A stretch of 60,662 nucleotides of DNA from Paenibacillus sp. 598K (GTDB lineage: Bacteria > Bacillota > Bacilli > Paenibacillales > Paenibacillaceae). Under the pieces are notes generated by a model. The model ran no database searches. It saw only the letters and a program-made list of their open reading frames with translations, and was not told the DNA's origin. Below, piece after piece: positions 7,184 to 15,744 of the stretch (positions are counted from its first letter, which is position 1; every line of letters begins with the position of its first letter). Position numbers and translations under genes: made by a program. The stretch spans positions 12,057 to 72,718 of the forward strand of contig NZ_BFBX01000108.1 in assembly GCF_003851045.1 (NCBI RefSeq), in the 5' to 3' direction.

Positions 7184-8281
7184 ATGATGAAACGAATGAT
7201 TCAGTTGCTTGGTCTTATCTTAGGAGGCATGTTGGGCACGGAGTTGAACCAACAAATACACGGCGCGCTGCTGCGATCGCAAGGGCTGCTCCCGATGTCC
7301 GAATACTCCGGTACGCATTACTTGAGCCTCGCGGCAGGTGCGCTGGGCGGTTGGCTGCTCGCGACCCTGCTGGCGGGACCGATCCTGGGGCTGCTGAAAC
7401 GGGCGAGCGAGCAGGCGGCCGAGCTGCCGATGGGCGACCTGGTCTCTGGCATCGCCGGTCTGATCTCGGGTCTGGCGGTGGCTGCGTTGGTGTTCCCTGC
7501 GATGTCGCAGCTCAGCGGCGCCTGGCTGTTGCTGCCCGCTGCCTTGACGTTGTTCCTTGGTTATATGGGACTAAGGATCGGCTGGATGAAGCGCGAGGCG
7601 CTCATCGGAGCATACGAGACGTTCCTGGCTTCGCGGGCGCCGCAGGAGCCGCTGCCGGATCAGCCGCGCTTCGAGGAGCACAAGATCCTCGATACGAGTG
7701 TGATCATCGATGGACGAATCGCGGACATCTGCAAGACAGGGTTCATCGAAGGAACGCTGGTCATCCCCGAGTTCGTCCTGGAGGAGCTGCAGCATATCGC
7801 CGACTCGTCGGATCTGCTCAAGCGCAACCGAGGCCGTCGTGGTCTGGATATCCTCAACAAAATTCAGAAGGAGCTGAACGTGCATGTGCTGATCTACGAA
7901 GGGGACTTCGAGGAAATCGGCGAGGTCGACAGCAAGCTGGTGAAGCTGGCCAAGGTACTGGGCGGCAAGGTTGTCACCAACGACTTCAACCTGAACAAGG
8001 TGTGCGAGCTGCAAGGCGTCTCGGTGCTCAATATTAACGATCTGGCCAACTCGGTCAAGCCGGTCGTCCTGCCGGGCGAAGAGATCGTCGTCCAGGTGAT
8101 TAAGGACGGCAAGGAGCATGGCCAGGGCGTCGCTTATCTGGATGACGGGACAATGATCGTCGTTGAGGGCGGGCGCGACTCGATCGGCATGACGATGGAG
8201 GTGCTGGTGACGAGCGTGCTCCAGACGTCCGCCGGCCGGATGATCTTTGCCAAGCCGAAGCTGCTCGAGCGCGCGCAGTAA
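7184..8281 (+). CDS. yacL: PIN/TRAM domain membrane protein YacL
   Basis: 365 residues. Four N-terminal hydrophobic segments (about 5-20, 45-70, 88-106, 112-132) anchor the protein. A PIN-type nuclease domain follows (from about 168, with LDTSVIIDGR containing acidic D170 and D176, and EFVLEELQ), and then a C-terminal TRAM RNA-binding domain (about 290-350). PIN domains are Mg-dependent ribonuclease folds; the target of YacL is unknown. GGAGGTG at 7168-7174 precedes two adjacent ATGs (7184, 7187). The gene lies between the disA region and ispD as in Bacillus. The carD-type gene often found nearby is not present in this window. Confidence 0.92.
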   Translation: MMKRMIQLLGLILGGMLGTELNQQIHGALLRSQGLLPMSEYSGTHYLSLAAGALGGWLLATLLAGPILGLLKRASEQAAELPMGDLVSGIAGLISGLAVAALVFPAMSQLSGAWLLLPAALTLFLGYMGLRIGWMKREALIGAYETFLASRAPQEPLPDQPRFEEHKILDTSVIIDGRIADICKTGFIEGTLVIPEFVLEELQHIADSSDLLKRNRGRRGLDILNKIQKELNVHVLIYEGDFEEIGEVDSKLVKLAKVLGGKVVTNDFNLNKVCELQGVSVLNINDLANSVKPVVLPGEEIVVQVIKDGKEHGQGVAYLDDGTMIVVEGGRDSIGMTMEVLVTSVLQTSAGRMIFAKPKLLERAQ

Positions 8282-8349
8282 TGGTCCCTTTTGAACAAAA
8301 CCCCTTTATGAAACGCAATCTTACCTGTATGATGGAGATAGCAAATGAT

Positions 8350-8371
8350 GCCATGACTTATGCGTCATGGC
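8350..8371. repeat. Perfect inverted repeat between yacL and ispD
   Basis: GCCATGAC (8350-8357) and GTCATGGC (8364-8371) with a 6-base spacer. No T run follows, so it is more like an operator or a leader hairpin than a terminator. It starts 41 bases before ispD. Confidence 0.5.
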
Positions 8372-8412
8372 GCAGCTAGCCAATCCACGAGCAAGGCAGG
8401 TCAGACAATCCA

Positions 8413-9126
8413 ATGCAGAATAATACATGGGCGGCGGTCGTCGTCGCGGCTGGTCGCGGCACCCGCATGGGCTCGGCCGAGAGCAAGCAATATCTGTCGC
8501 TCGGCGGCAAGCCGATCCTGGCGCGCTCGCTGGCGCTGTTCCAGTCGATGCCGGAGGTTGCCGAGATCGTGCTGGTCGTAGGTACCGCGGACGTCGAGCG
8601 CTGCGGCGAATTCACCCGGTCGTACGGGCTGGACAAGCTGGTCCGCATCGTACCCGGCGGCGCCGACCGTCAGGAGTCGGTCTATCTCGGGCTCCAGGCG
8701 GTGACGCAGCCGTGGGTGCTGGTGCATGACGGCGTCCGCCCGCTCGTCAGCGCTGCGGCGGTGCGCCGCTGTTGCGATCAGGCCGAGCGGCTGGGCGCGG
8801 CGGTGCTGGCCGTACCGGTCAAGGATACGATCAAACAGGTGGATGGAGACGGGCTGATCACAGCCACTCCGGATCGGAATAGCTTGTGGGCGATTCAGAC
8901 GCCGCAGGCTTTTCGCTATGAGCTGCTGCTGTCGGCTCATGAAGCGGCGCGAGCCGCCGGGTTCAGCGGAACGGACGACGCGATGGTCGTCGAGCGCGCT
9001 GGCGAGCCGGTTGCGGTAGCGGAGGGCGAGTATACCAACATCAAAATAACGACACCGGAGGATCTGCCGTATGCGGAGTTCTTGCTGACGCAAGGCATCG
9101 GCGAGCCCTGCGGGAGAGGAGACTAG
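8413..9126 (+). CDS. ispD: 2-C-methyl-D-erythritol 4-phosphate cytidylyltransferase
   Basis: Third step of the MEP isoprenoid pathway: couples CTP with MEP to form CDP-ME. The 237 residues have the nucleotide-binding signature AAGRGTRMG (12-20), a downstream Lys in ESKQYL, HDGVRPLV at about 102-109 and TDDAMVVE near 190, all in family positions. The ribosome-binding site before the ATG at 8413 is weak (AAGGCAGG, about 12 bases away). ispF follows after 4 bases, so the two enzymes are coexpressed; IspE (the step between them) is not in this window. Confidence 0.95.
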   Translation: MQNNTWAAVVVAAGRGTRMGSAESKQYLSLGGKPILARSLALFQSMPEVAEIVLVVGTADVERCGEFTRSYGLDKLVRIVPGGADRQESVYLGLQAVTQPWVLVHDGVRPLVSAAAVRRCCDQAERLGAAVLAVPVKDTIKQVDGDGLITATPDRNSLWAIQTPQAFRYELLLSAHEAARAAGFSGTDDAMVVERAGEPVAVAEGEYTNIKITTPEDLPYAEFLLTQGIGEPCGRGD

Positions 9127-9130
9127 ACTT

Positions 9131-9613
9131 ATGATTCGGGTAGGACAAGGGTTCGATGTGCATCAGCTGGCGGAGGGGCGTCCTTGCATCATCGGCGGCG
9201 TCACGATTCCTTATGAGCGGGGGCTGCTGGGCCATTCGGATGCCGATGTGCTGCTGCATGCGATTAGCGATGCGGTGCTGGGGGCGCTGGCGCTCGGCGA
9301 TATCGGCAAGCATTTCCCCGATACCGACGAAGCCTACAAGGACGCGGACAGCCTCAAGCTGTTGATCGACGTCTGGGCGTTAATCCGCGAGAGAGGGTAT
9401 AAGCTGGGCAATCTGGATGCGACGATTATCGCTCAGGCTCCGAAGATGGCGCCTTACATCCCGCAGATGGTCGAGGTCATCGCACGCGCGCTGGAAGCTG
9501 AGCCGTCGCAGGTGAACGTCAAGGCGACGACAACCGAGTGGCTTGGCTTTGCCGGTCGCGGCGAGGGGATCGCCTCCCAGGCGGTTGTCTGTCTGATTCG
9601 GGATGTGCTATGA
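9131..9613 (+). CDS. ispF: 2-C-methyl-D-erythritol 2,4-cyclodiphosphate synthase
   Basis: Fifth MEP pathway step: cyclises CDP-ME 2-phosphate to MEcPP with release of CMP; a homotrimer with a zinc site. The 160 residues match the family length. Zinc ligands D9 and H11 (GFDVHQL) and H43 (DVLLHAI) are present, as is the GHSDAD loop (34-39) and DIGKHFPDTD. GAGAGGAG precedes the ATG at 9131. It forms an operon with ispD. Confidence 0.97.
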   Translation: MIRVGQGFDVHQLAEGRPCIIGGVTIPYERGLLGHSDADVLLHAISDAVLGALALGDIGKHFPDTDEAYKDADSLKLLIDVWALIRERGYKLGNLDATIIAQAPKMAPYIPQMVEVIARALEAEPSQVNVKATTTEWLGFAGRGEGIASQAVVCLIRDVL

Positions 9614-9678
9614 TTTTGCAATGATAAAGGGCAGCTCGCGCCAGCATCGACGGGGCGCGTGGCATGAAGGAGAGGAAT

Positions 9679-11145
9679 ATGACTATGGCACAAGAAGTCC
9701 GCGTGCGCTACGCGCCGTCACCGACCGGGCATCTGCATATCGGCAACGCCAGAACGGCCTTATTTAATTATCTGTTCGCCCGCAGTCAGGGCGGCAAGTT
9801 CATCATCCGCATCGAGGATACCGACCTGAAGCGCAATGTCGCAGGCGGCGAAGAAAACCAATTGAACTATCTGAAATGGCTCGGCGTCGACTGGGACGAG
9901 AGCATCGATATCGGCGGCGGCTACGGGCCGTACCGCCAGACGGAGCGGCTGGACATCTATCGCAACCACTACGAGGAGCTGCTGGAGCAAGGGCTGGCCT
10001 ATCGCTGCTACTGCACCGAGGAGGAGCTCGAGCAGGAGCGCGAAGAGCAGACGGCGCGCGGCGAGACGCCACGCTACTCGGGCAAGCATCGCGAGCTGAC
10101 GGCGGAGCAGCAGCAGGCTTTCGAGGCGGAGGGGCGGGTGCCGAGCATCCGCTTCCGTGTGCCGGAGGGCCGGACCTATGCCTTCCACGATATGGTCAAG
10201 GGGGATATCCGCTTCGACACGGCGGAGATGGGCGACTTCGTCATCGTCAAGAAGGACGGCATCCCGACGTACAACTTCGCCGTCGTCATCGACGACTATC
10301 TGATGCGTATCAGCCATGTGCTGCGCGGCGAGGATCATATCTCCAACACGCCGCGCCAGCTGATGATCTACGAGGCGTTCGGCTGGGAGCCGCCGGTCTT
10401 CGCCCATATGACGCTGATCGTCAATGAGCAGCGCAAAAAGCTGAGCAAGCGCGACGAGTCGATCATCCAGTTCATCGAGCAGTACGACGAGCTCGGCTAT
10501 CTGCCGGAGGCGCTCTTCAACTTCATCGCGCTGCTGGGCTGGTCGCCGGAGGGCGAGCAGGAGATCTTCACGCGTGGCGAGCTGGTGGACATCTTCAACG
10601 CTGCCCGTCTCTCCAAGAGCACGGCGGTGTTCGATACACAAAAGCTGAGCTGGATGAATAATGAATATATCAAGAAGGCGGAGCCTGCCCGGATCGCCGA
10701 GCTGGCCTTGCCGTATCTGCAGCGAGCCGGCCGGCTGCCAGAGGTGCTGACCGAGGCGCAACGCGCCTGGACGGACGAACTGGTCGCCCTCTATCAGGAG
10801 AAGTTGACTTGTGTGTCGGAGATCGTCCCGCAGACAACGCTATTCTTCAAGGACGAGATCGAGGATGAGGCGGAGGCGGCAGCCGTGCTGGCGGAGGAGC
10901 AGGTGCCCGCTGTGCTGGCGGCGTTCGCTGCCCAATTGGACAGCGCCGAGGGGCCGCTCACGGCTGACAGCGTCAAGCCGATGATCAAGGCGGTGCAAAA
11001 GGAGACCGGCGCCAAGGGCAAGCAATTGTTCATGCCGATCCGTGCCGCCGTGACCGGACAGACGCATGGACCGGATCTTAATATGACGCTGCAGCTGCTC
11101 GGTCAGGAGAAGGTGCGGGCGCGGCTCGCGGTCCGATTGGCCTAG
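9679..11145 (+). CDS. gltX: Glutamyl-tRNA synthetase
   Basis: Class I aminoacyl-tRNA synthetase charging tRNA-Glu; in Bacillales it also mischarges tRNA-Gln for later amidation. 488 residues. The HIGH-type motif is in SPTGHLHIGNAR near the N-terminus and the KMSKS-type motif is KKLSKRD at about residue 250. A helical anticodon-binding half follows. AAGGAG at 9667-9672 sets the start at ATG 9679; an in-frame ATG at 9664 lies upstream of that site and would be too early. The next genes, cysE and cysS, are separated by a promoter and a T-box leader. Confidence 0.96.
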   Translation: MTMAQEVRVRYAPSPTGHLHIGNARTALFNYLFARSQGGKFIIRIEDTDLKRNVAGGEENQLNYLKWLGVDWDESIDIGGGYGPYRQTERLDIYRNHYEELLEQGLAYRCYCTEEELEQEREEQTARGETPRYSGKHRELTAEQQQAFEAEGRVPSIRFRVPEGRTYAFHDMVKGDIRFDTAEMGDFVIVKKDGIPTYNFAVVIDDYLMRISHVLRGEDHISNTPRQLMIYEAFGWEPPVFAHMTLIVNEQRKKLSKRDESIIQFIEQYDELGYLPEALFNFIALLGWSPEGEQEIFTRGELVDIFNAARLSKSTAVFDTQKLSWMNNEYIKKAEPARIAELALPYLQRAGRLPEVLTEAQRAWTDELVALYQEKLTCVSEIVPQTTLFFKDEIEDEAEAAAVLAEEQVPAVLAAFAAQLDSAEGPLTADSVKPMIKAVQKETGAKGKQLFMPIRAAVTGQTHGPDLNMTLQLLGQEKVRARLAVRLA

Positions 11146-11204
11146 TCGAGCGAGCCAGCAGGGGGCGCGCAGGCCTCCTTCCTCGCAGCGACCATGCTGG
11201 CGCC

Positions 11205-11233
11205 TTGTCATCCCCGGGGGTTCAGAGTATACT
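11205..11233 (+). promoter_or_regulatory. Promoter of the cysE-cysS T-box transcript
   Basis: TTGTCA (11205-11210), a 17-base spacer and TATACT (11228-11233). Transcription would start near 11240, just before the T-box leader. Confidence 0.75.
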
Positions 11234-11239
11234 AGGGGT

Positions 11240-11605
11240 ACGAATTTGATGGCAACGGCTATTAATGCTGTGAAAGATACACGGCGTCAACGATACAAGA
11301 GCAGCTATGAACAGGAAAAGTAAGCCGATCGCGAGATTCCAGAGAGAGCGACCAGCGCAGGGGCGGGCATCCCGTACCGGCGCGGGCTGGGAGTCGCTCA
11401 TCTCCGTCGGACGAACATGCACCTGGGAGCCGCGCACCGAGCCTGTCTCTCTCGGAAGACAGGGGTAGGCTGCGCCGCAGGCCTGCGTTACAGGCGACAC
11501 AAGGGGGATAGACGCGGCCGCGATGGCCGTCAGGCGTCTGTCCAAGCAGAGTGGGACCGCGTCGAGACGTCTCTGCAGCGTAGGCTGCAGGGGCGTCTTT
11601 TAATT
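11240..11605 (+). promoter_or_regulatory. Cysteine T-box riboswitch leader with terminator
   Basis: This 480-base gap between gltX and cysE holds a T-box leader. The T-box core AGAGTGGGACCGCG lies at 11548-11561 (consensus AGGGTGGNACCGCG). Upstream are the AGAGAG and GGCTGGGAG Stem I elements, and a probable specifier codon TGC followed by A at 11418-11421, which reads cysteine. A terminator hairpin (AGACG...CTGCAGC near 11565-11579 with GCTGCAG...CGTCT at about 11584-11598 and TTTT) follows directly. Uncharged tRNA-Cys should favour the antiterminator and switch on cysE-cysS. In B. subtilis these genes are known to have a T-box at the same place. The minus-strand reading frame across this region is rejected. 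Confidence 0.88.
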
Positions 11606-11625
11606 TAGGTAAAGAGGTGGGCAGG

Positions 11626-12348
11626 ATGGGTCACATCCGATCGGATATACAAGCGGTGCTGGACAATGATCCGGCAGCCCGCAATACATGGGAGGTCATC
11701 TTCACCTACTCGGGGCTCCACGCGATCTGGGCGCATCGTCTCGCGCACGCCTTCCATCGACGAGGCATGCCGACGCTGGCGCGCTGGATCTCCCAGGTCA
11801 GCCGATTCTTCACTGGCATCGAGATCCACCCCGGGGCCCAGATCGGCCGTGGCCTGTTCATCGACCACGGGATGGGCGTCGTCATCGGCGAGACATGCGA
11901 GATCGGCGAGAATGTCGTCATCTATCAGGGTGTCACACTGGGCGGGACCGGCAAGGAGCGCGGCAAGCGCCATCCGACGATCGGCAACAATGTCGTCATC
12001 TCGTCGGGCGCCAAAGTACTGGGCTCCTTCACCGTAGGGGACAATGTGAATATCGGCGCCAACTCGGTCGTGCTCAGCGAGGTGCCGGACAACAGCACCG
12101 TCGTCGGCATCCCTGGCCGAATCGTCAAGCGCAACGGCGTGCGGGTGAAGGACCGGCTCGATCATACGCAGATGCCCGACCCGGTCGTCGAGATGTTCCG
12201 GCAGATGCAGGCCGAGATCCAGCAACTGCGCTCGGAGCTGGCGCGGGTCGGCGGGCAGCCGGAGCCGCAGTCTGCGAGCGAGGACGGTCAAGCGGAGACG
12301 GAAGAGGGCAAGCAGCCGATAAGCAGTGGGAGGAATACAAGACCATGA
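11626..12348 (+). CDS. cysE: Serine O-acetyltransferase
   Basis: Acetylates serine with acetyl-CoA to O-acetylserine, the carbon precursor of cysteine. 240 residues: an N-terminal helical domain (about 1-65) and a C-terminal left-handed beta-helix of hexapeptide repeats with the catalytic region IDHGMGVVIGETCEIG and the glycine-rich VTLGGTG loop. The C-terminus is a charged Gln/Glu-rich tail. GAGGTGG at 11614-11620 fixes the ATG at 11626 over an in-frame GTG at 11617. The stop codon overlaps the cysS start (ATGA), so translation is coupled. The T-box leader implies control by tRNA-Cys charging. Confidence 0.96.
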   Translation: MGHIRSDIQAVLDNDPAARNTWEVIFTYSGLHAIWAHRLAHAFHRRGMPTLARWISQVSRFFTGIEIHPGAQIGRGLFIDHGMGVVIGETCEIGENVVIYQGVTLGGTGKERGKRHPTIGNNVVISSGAKVLGSFTVGDNVNIGANSVVLSEVPDNSTVVGIPGRIVKRNGVRVKDRLDHTQMPDPVVEMFRQMQAEIQQLRSELARVGGQPEPQSASEDGQAETEEGKQPISSGRNTRP

Positions 12349-13766
12349 ATGTAATGATCTATAATACGCTGTCCCGGCAACGGGAGGCGTTCGTGCCGCA
12401 GGAGCCAGGCAAAGTGAAAATGTACGTCTGCGGTCCGACCGTCTATGACTATATCCATATCGGCAATGCAAGGCCGGTTATCTTCTTCGATGTCGTGCGC
12501 CGCTATCTGGAGTCGATCGGCAACGAGGTGAACTATATCGTCAACTTCACCGATGTCGACGACAAGCTGATCCGCAAGGCCGAGCAGCTCGGCACAACAG
12601 TGCCCGAGGTCGCCGAGCGGTTCATCGACGCCTTCAATCGCGACATCGAAGCGCTCGGCGTGCGCAAGGCGACGCTTAATCCGCGCGTGACGGAGCATGT
12701 CGACGACATCGTTGCCTTTATCGCCGGTCTGGTCGACAAGGACTTCGCGTATGCCAGCGAGGGCGATGTGTACTTCCGCACCGCCCGTTTCGCCGATTAC
12801 GGCCAGCTGTCGCATCAGAATCTCGAGGAGCTGCAGCTCGGCATCCGCATCGGGATCGACGAGCGCAAGGAGGATGCCCGCGACTTCGTGCTGTGGAAGG
12901 GCGCCAAGCCGGGCGAGATCTTCTGGGAGAGCCCCTGGGGGCCTGGACGTCCGGGCTGGCATATCGAGTGCTCGGCGATGGCGCGCAAGTACCTCGGCGA
13001 TACGCTCGACATCCACGGCGGCGGACATGACCTGCAATTCCCGCATCACGAGTGCGAGGCGGCGCAGTCAGAGGCGCTGACCGGCAGGCCGCTGGCGAAG
13101 TACTGGATGCATAACGGTTATATCCATATCAACAACGAGAAGATGTCCAAGTCGCTCGGCAACGGCATCACGGTGCATGAGCTGCTCAAGCAGACGAAGC
13201 CGGAGGCGATCCGTTACTTCATGCTGTCGACGCACTACCGCAGCCCGCTCAACTTCAGCAGCGAGACGATCAAGCAGGCCGAGAACAGCGTCGAGCGGAT
13301 CCGCAATTGCCGGGATAATCTGCAGCACCGGCTGCAGGCGATGCGGGTCGAGTCGGATCGTCCGCTCCCGGGGCCCAAGCCGGAGCTGAGCGAGCGCATC
13401 CGGCAGATTCGCGAGACGTTCCAGCTCAAGATGAACGACGACTTCAATACGCCGGATGCGATCACGGCCTGGTTCGAGCTGGTGAGCGAGGCGAATCAGT
13501 ATCTGCAGCGCGACGTCGTCTCGGCGCAGGATCTGGAGGCATTGCTGGCGCTGACGAGTGCGCTTGATCGCGTGCTCGGCCTGCTGCCGATCGAGCAGGA
13601 GGCGGACGGTCTGGCGGCCGAAGAGGTGGAACGGCTGATCGAGGAGCGGATCGCGGCGCGCAAGGCCAAGGACTGGGCGCGCGCCGACGAGCTGCGCGAT
13701 CAGCTGGCGGACGCGGGCATCGTCCTCGAGGATACGCCGCAGGGCATCCGCTGGCGGCGCAAATGA
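12345..13766 (+). CDS. cysS: Cysteinyl-tRNA synthetase
   Basis: Charges tRNA-Cys. 473 residues. Class I motifs: HIGN at 38-41 (DYIHIGNA) and KMSKS at 266-270. Zinc ligands are Cys29 (YVCGPT), the Cys of HIECSAM and the HHEC cluster. The C-terminal DALR-like helical domain and the anticodon-binding region complete the protein. It starts at ATG 12345 inside the cysE stop and ends inside the mrnC start. The same frame is open far upstream through cysE, but that part is a shadow, not a fusion. Confidence 0.97.
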   Translation: MNVMIYNTLSRQREAFVPQEPGKVKMYVCGPTVYDYIHIGNARPVIFFDVVRRYLESIGNEVNYIVNFTDVDDKLIRKAEQLGTTVPEVAERFIDAFNRDIEALGVRKATLNPRVTEHVDDIVAFIAGLVDKDFAYASEGDVYFRTARFADYGQLSHQNLEELQLGIRIGIDERKEDARDFVLWKGAKPGEIFWESPWGPGRPGWHIECSAMARKYLGDTLDIHGGGHDLQFPHHECEAAQSEALTGRPLAKYWMHNGYIHINNEKMSKSLGNGITVHELLKQTKPEAIRYFMLSTHYRSPLNFSSETIKQAENSVERIRNCRDNLQHRLQAMRVESDRPLPGPKPELSERIRQIRETFQLKMNDDFNTPDAITAWFELVSEANQYLQRDVVSAQDLEALLALTSALDRVLGLLPIEQEADGLAAEEVERLIEERIAARKAKDWARADELRDQLADAGIVLEDTPQGIRWRRK

Positions 13767-14245
13767 CGGGGCCCCGCGCAGGAGGCGAGTCGGCGGACGG
13801 TCTGTGGTTCCATGAGCCGGCGAAGCCGCCGCATCTGATGAATCCCGTCGTCCTGGCTTATATCGGCGATGCGGTGTTCGAGCTGCTGGTCCGCCAGTAT
13901 CTGCTATCGCAGCCGAACCACAAGCTGCATCATCTGCACGCCAAGGCGGTCTCCTATGTCTCGGCCAAGGCCCAGAGCGCGCTGCTGCGGCGGTTGCGGC
14001 CGCTGCTCACCGAGGAGGAGGCCGATATCGTGCGGCGGGGGCGCAATGCCAAGTCGGGGTCGCCCCCCAAAAACGCTGATGTCCAGGAATATCGGCATGC
14101 CACGTCGCTGGAATGCCTGATCGGCTATCTGTATTGTCAGCGGCGGACGGAGCGTCTGGAGCAGCTGTTGGCCTACGCCTGGAACGTCGACGCGGCAGGA
14201 CGGGATGAACATCAACCAGAGGAGGGGACGCAGGATGGACACTGA
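13763..14245 (+). CDS. mrnC: Mini-ribonuclease III
   Basis: Dimeric RNase III-like enzyme without a double-stranded RNA-binding domain; in Bacillus it matures 23S rRNA ends. 160 residues with the catalytic signature YIGDAVFE (33-40) and the second acidic segment TSLECLIGYLY near 115. The ATG at 13763 overlaps the cysS stop by 4 bases, and the gene's end overlaps the start of rlmB by 11 bases. The first ~20 residues are variable. Confidence 0.94.
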   Translation: MTGPRAGGESADGLWFHEPAKPPHLMNPVVLAYIGDAVFELLVRQYLLSQPNHKLHHLHAKAVSYVSAKAQSALLRRLRPLLTEEEADIVRRGRNAKSGSPPKNADVQEYRHATSLECLIGYLYCQRRTERLEQLLAYAWNVDAAGRDEHQPEEGTQDGH

Positions 14246-15002
14246 GCATCAGGAAGAATGGATCGTCGGCAAGCATCCAGTGCTGGAGGCGCTGCGCTCC
14301 GGTCGGGAGATCAACAAGCTGTGGATCGCCGAGAGCGCGCAAAAAAATCTGACCTTGCCGATCGTGGCCGAGGCCAAAAAGCACGGCGTCATCATCCAAT
14401 ACGCGGACAAGCGCAAGCTGGATCAAATGGCGGGTGGTGTGCAGCATCAGGGCGTCGTCGCCCAAGCGGCGGCCTATCGATACGCGGAGATCGAGGAGAT
14501 ACTGGAGAAGGCGCGCACGCAGGGCGAGGAGCCGTTCCTGCTGCTGCTCGACGAGATTGAGGACCCGCATAATCTCGGCTCGATCCTGCGGACCGCCGAG
14601 TGCACGGGCGCGCACGGCGTCATCATCCCCAAGCGTCGCTCGGCGTCGCTCGGCGCGACGGTGTACAAGACGTCGGCCGGCGCGGTGGAGCATGTGCCGG
14701 TAGCACGAGTCACCAACCTGGCGCAGACGATCGAGTCGCTCAAGAAGCAAGGGATCTGGATCGCAGGCACCGATGTGGCGGCGGAGCAGGATGTGTACCG
14801 GTCCAATCTCGATCTGCCGCTGGCGATCGTCATCGGCAATGAAGGCAAGGGCATCGGCCGGCTGATCCGGGAAAAATGCGACTTCCTTATCAAGCTGCCG
14901 ATGCTCGGCAAGCTGAACTCGCTGAATGCTTCGGTGGCGGCGGGCGTGCTCATGTACGAAGTCGTCCGCCAGCGGGCGGCGGGCTCCGCCGCCAAGGGCT
15001 AG
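14235..15002 (+). CDS. rlmB: 23S rRNA (guanosine-2'-O-)-methyltransferase RlmB
   Basis: SpoU/TrmH-family SAM-dependent methyltransferase. 255 residues: an N-terminal L30e-like substrate-binding domain (about 8-80) and a SPOUT catalytic domain with the three motifs LDEIEDPHNLGSILR, IVIGNEGKGI and LNSLNASVAAGV. GAGGAGGGG at about 14218-14226 sets the ATG at 14235; an ATG at 14205 would lie further inside mrnC. RlmB of E. coli modifies G2251; the target here is inferred by homology. Confidence 0.93.
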   Translation: MDTEHQEEWIVGKHPVLEALRSGREINKLWIAESAQKNLTLPIVAEAKKHGVIIQYADKRKLDQMAGGVQHQGVVAQAAAYRYAEIEEILEKARTQGEEPFLLLLDEIEDPHNLGSILRTAECTGAHGVIIPKRRSASLGATVYKTSAGAVEHVPVARVTNLAQTIESLKKQGIWIAGTDVAAEQDVYRSNLDLPLAIVIGNEGKGIGRLIREKCDFLIKLPMLGKLNSLNASVAAGVLMYEVVRQRAAGSAAKG

Positions 15003-15004
15003 GG

Positions 15005-15541
15005 ATGCGGCGGCAGGATGTGCTGTTGGTCGACGGCTACAACATGATCGGCGCCTGGCCGGAGCTGGAGCGGCTCAAGGAGCTCGGGCTGGAGGAGGCG
15101 CGGGACCGGCTGCTGGAGCTGCTGGCCGATTATCAGGGCTTCACTGGCATGCAGGTGATCGTCATTTTTGACGCGCATCGGGTCCCGGGGCACGGCGCTA
15201 CGTACAAGCAGTTCAACCTGACGGTCATCTATACGCGGGAGAAGGAGACGGCGGACGAGGTCGTCGAGCGGCTCGTCGGCGAGCTCAAGCAGCGCGGACG
15301 CAACATCTACGTCGCCACCTCGGATATGGCCGAGCAGCATATTGCCTTTGGCAAGGGCGCGCTCCGGCTGTCGGCGCGCGAGCTGCTGATCGAGCTGGGG
15401 CAGAATCGCAAGGAGCTGGAGCAGCGGCTGAAGTCCGACGAGGCTGTCCCGCCCCGGCGCAACCCGCTCGACGACAAGCTCAGTCTGGACGTGAGGACGC
15501 GGCTGGAGCGGCTGCGGAGGGGCGGCAAGCCAGATGCTTGA
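15005..15541 (+). CDS. rae1: Ribosome-dependent mRNA endonuclease Rae1 (YacP, NYN domain)
   Basis: 178 residues with a PIN-like NYN fold: LLVDGYNMIGAW at 7-18 with the key Asp10, VIVIFDAHR in the middle and VATSDMAEQ for the third acidic position. In Bacillus subtilis the protein enters the ribosomal A site and cuts mRNA within reading frames. The C-terminal 40 residues are charged. The ATG at 15005 comes 3 bases after rlmB, making it the last gene of the cysE-cysS-mrnC-rlmB-rae1 chain. Confidence 0.92.
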   Translation: MRRQDVLLVDGYNMIGAWPELERLKELGLEEARDRLLELLADYQGFTGMQVIVIFDAHRVPGHGATYKQFNLTVIYTREKETADEVVERLVGELKQRGRNIYVATSDMAEQHIAFGKGALRLSARELLIELGQNRKELEQRLKSDEAVPPRRNPLDDKLSLDVRTRLERLRRGGKPDA

Positions 15542-15600
15542 GAAGGATGGTTAAGCAGGATGTTCCTCGCACTTCCGTACGAAGAGGAGCAGTTGTTCTG

Positions 15601-15630
15601 TTGACGCCTCAAGGTTACATAATGTATACT
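15601..15630 (+). promoter_or_regulatory. Promoter for sigH
   Basis: TTGACG (15601-15606), an 18-base spacer and TATACT (15625-15630), about 115 bases before the GTG start. In B. subtilis sigH is transcribed by the vegetative polymerase and repressed by AbrB; I cannot identify an AbrB site by eye. Confidence 0.65.
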
Positions 15631-15744
15631 GATCCTATGTTTTATGGATAAGATCGGTATTTTGAGAGGCTGTTCTTCAAGCGCCGAACATCGTTTTCTA
15701 CGAAATTCAAGCAGTGCACGCCGTGCAGGCCGGGGGGATAGTTC

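Noticed and set aside
11222..11545. Minus-strand open frame in the gltX-cysE gap
   Set aside because: It covers the T-box leader, which explains the sequence better; the predicted protein is not family-like.
11688..13766. Apparent 692-residue protein joining cysE and cysS
   Set aside because: Only the part from 12345 is CysS. The earlier part is an out-of-frame reading of cysE, low in sense, so this is not a fusion.
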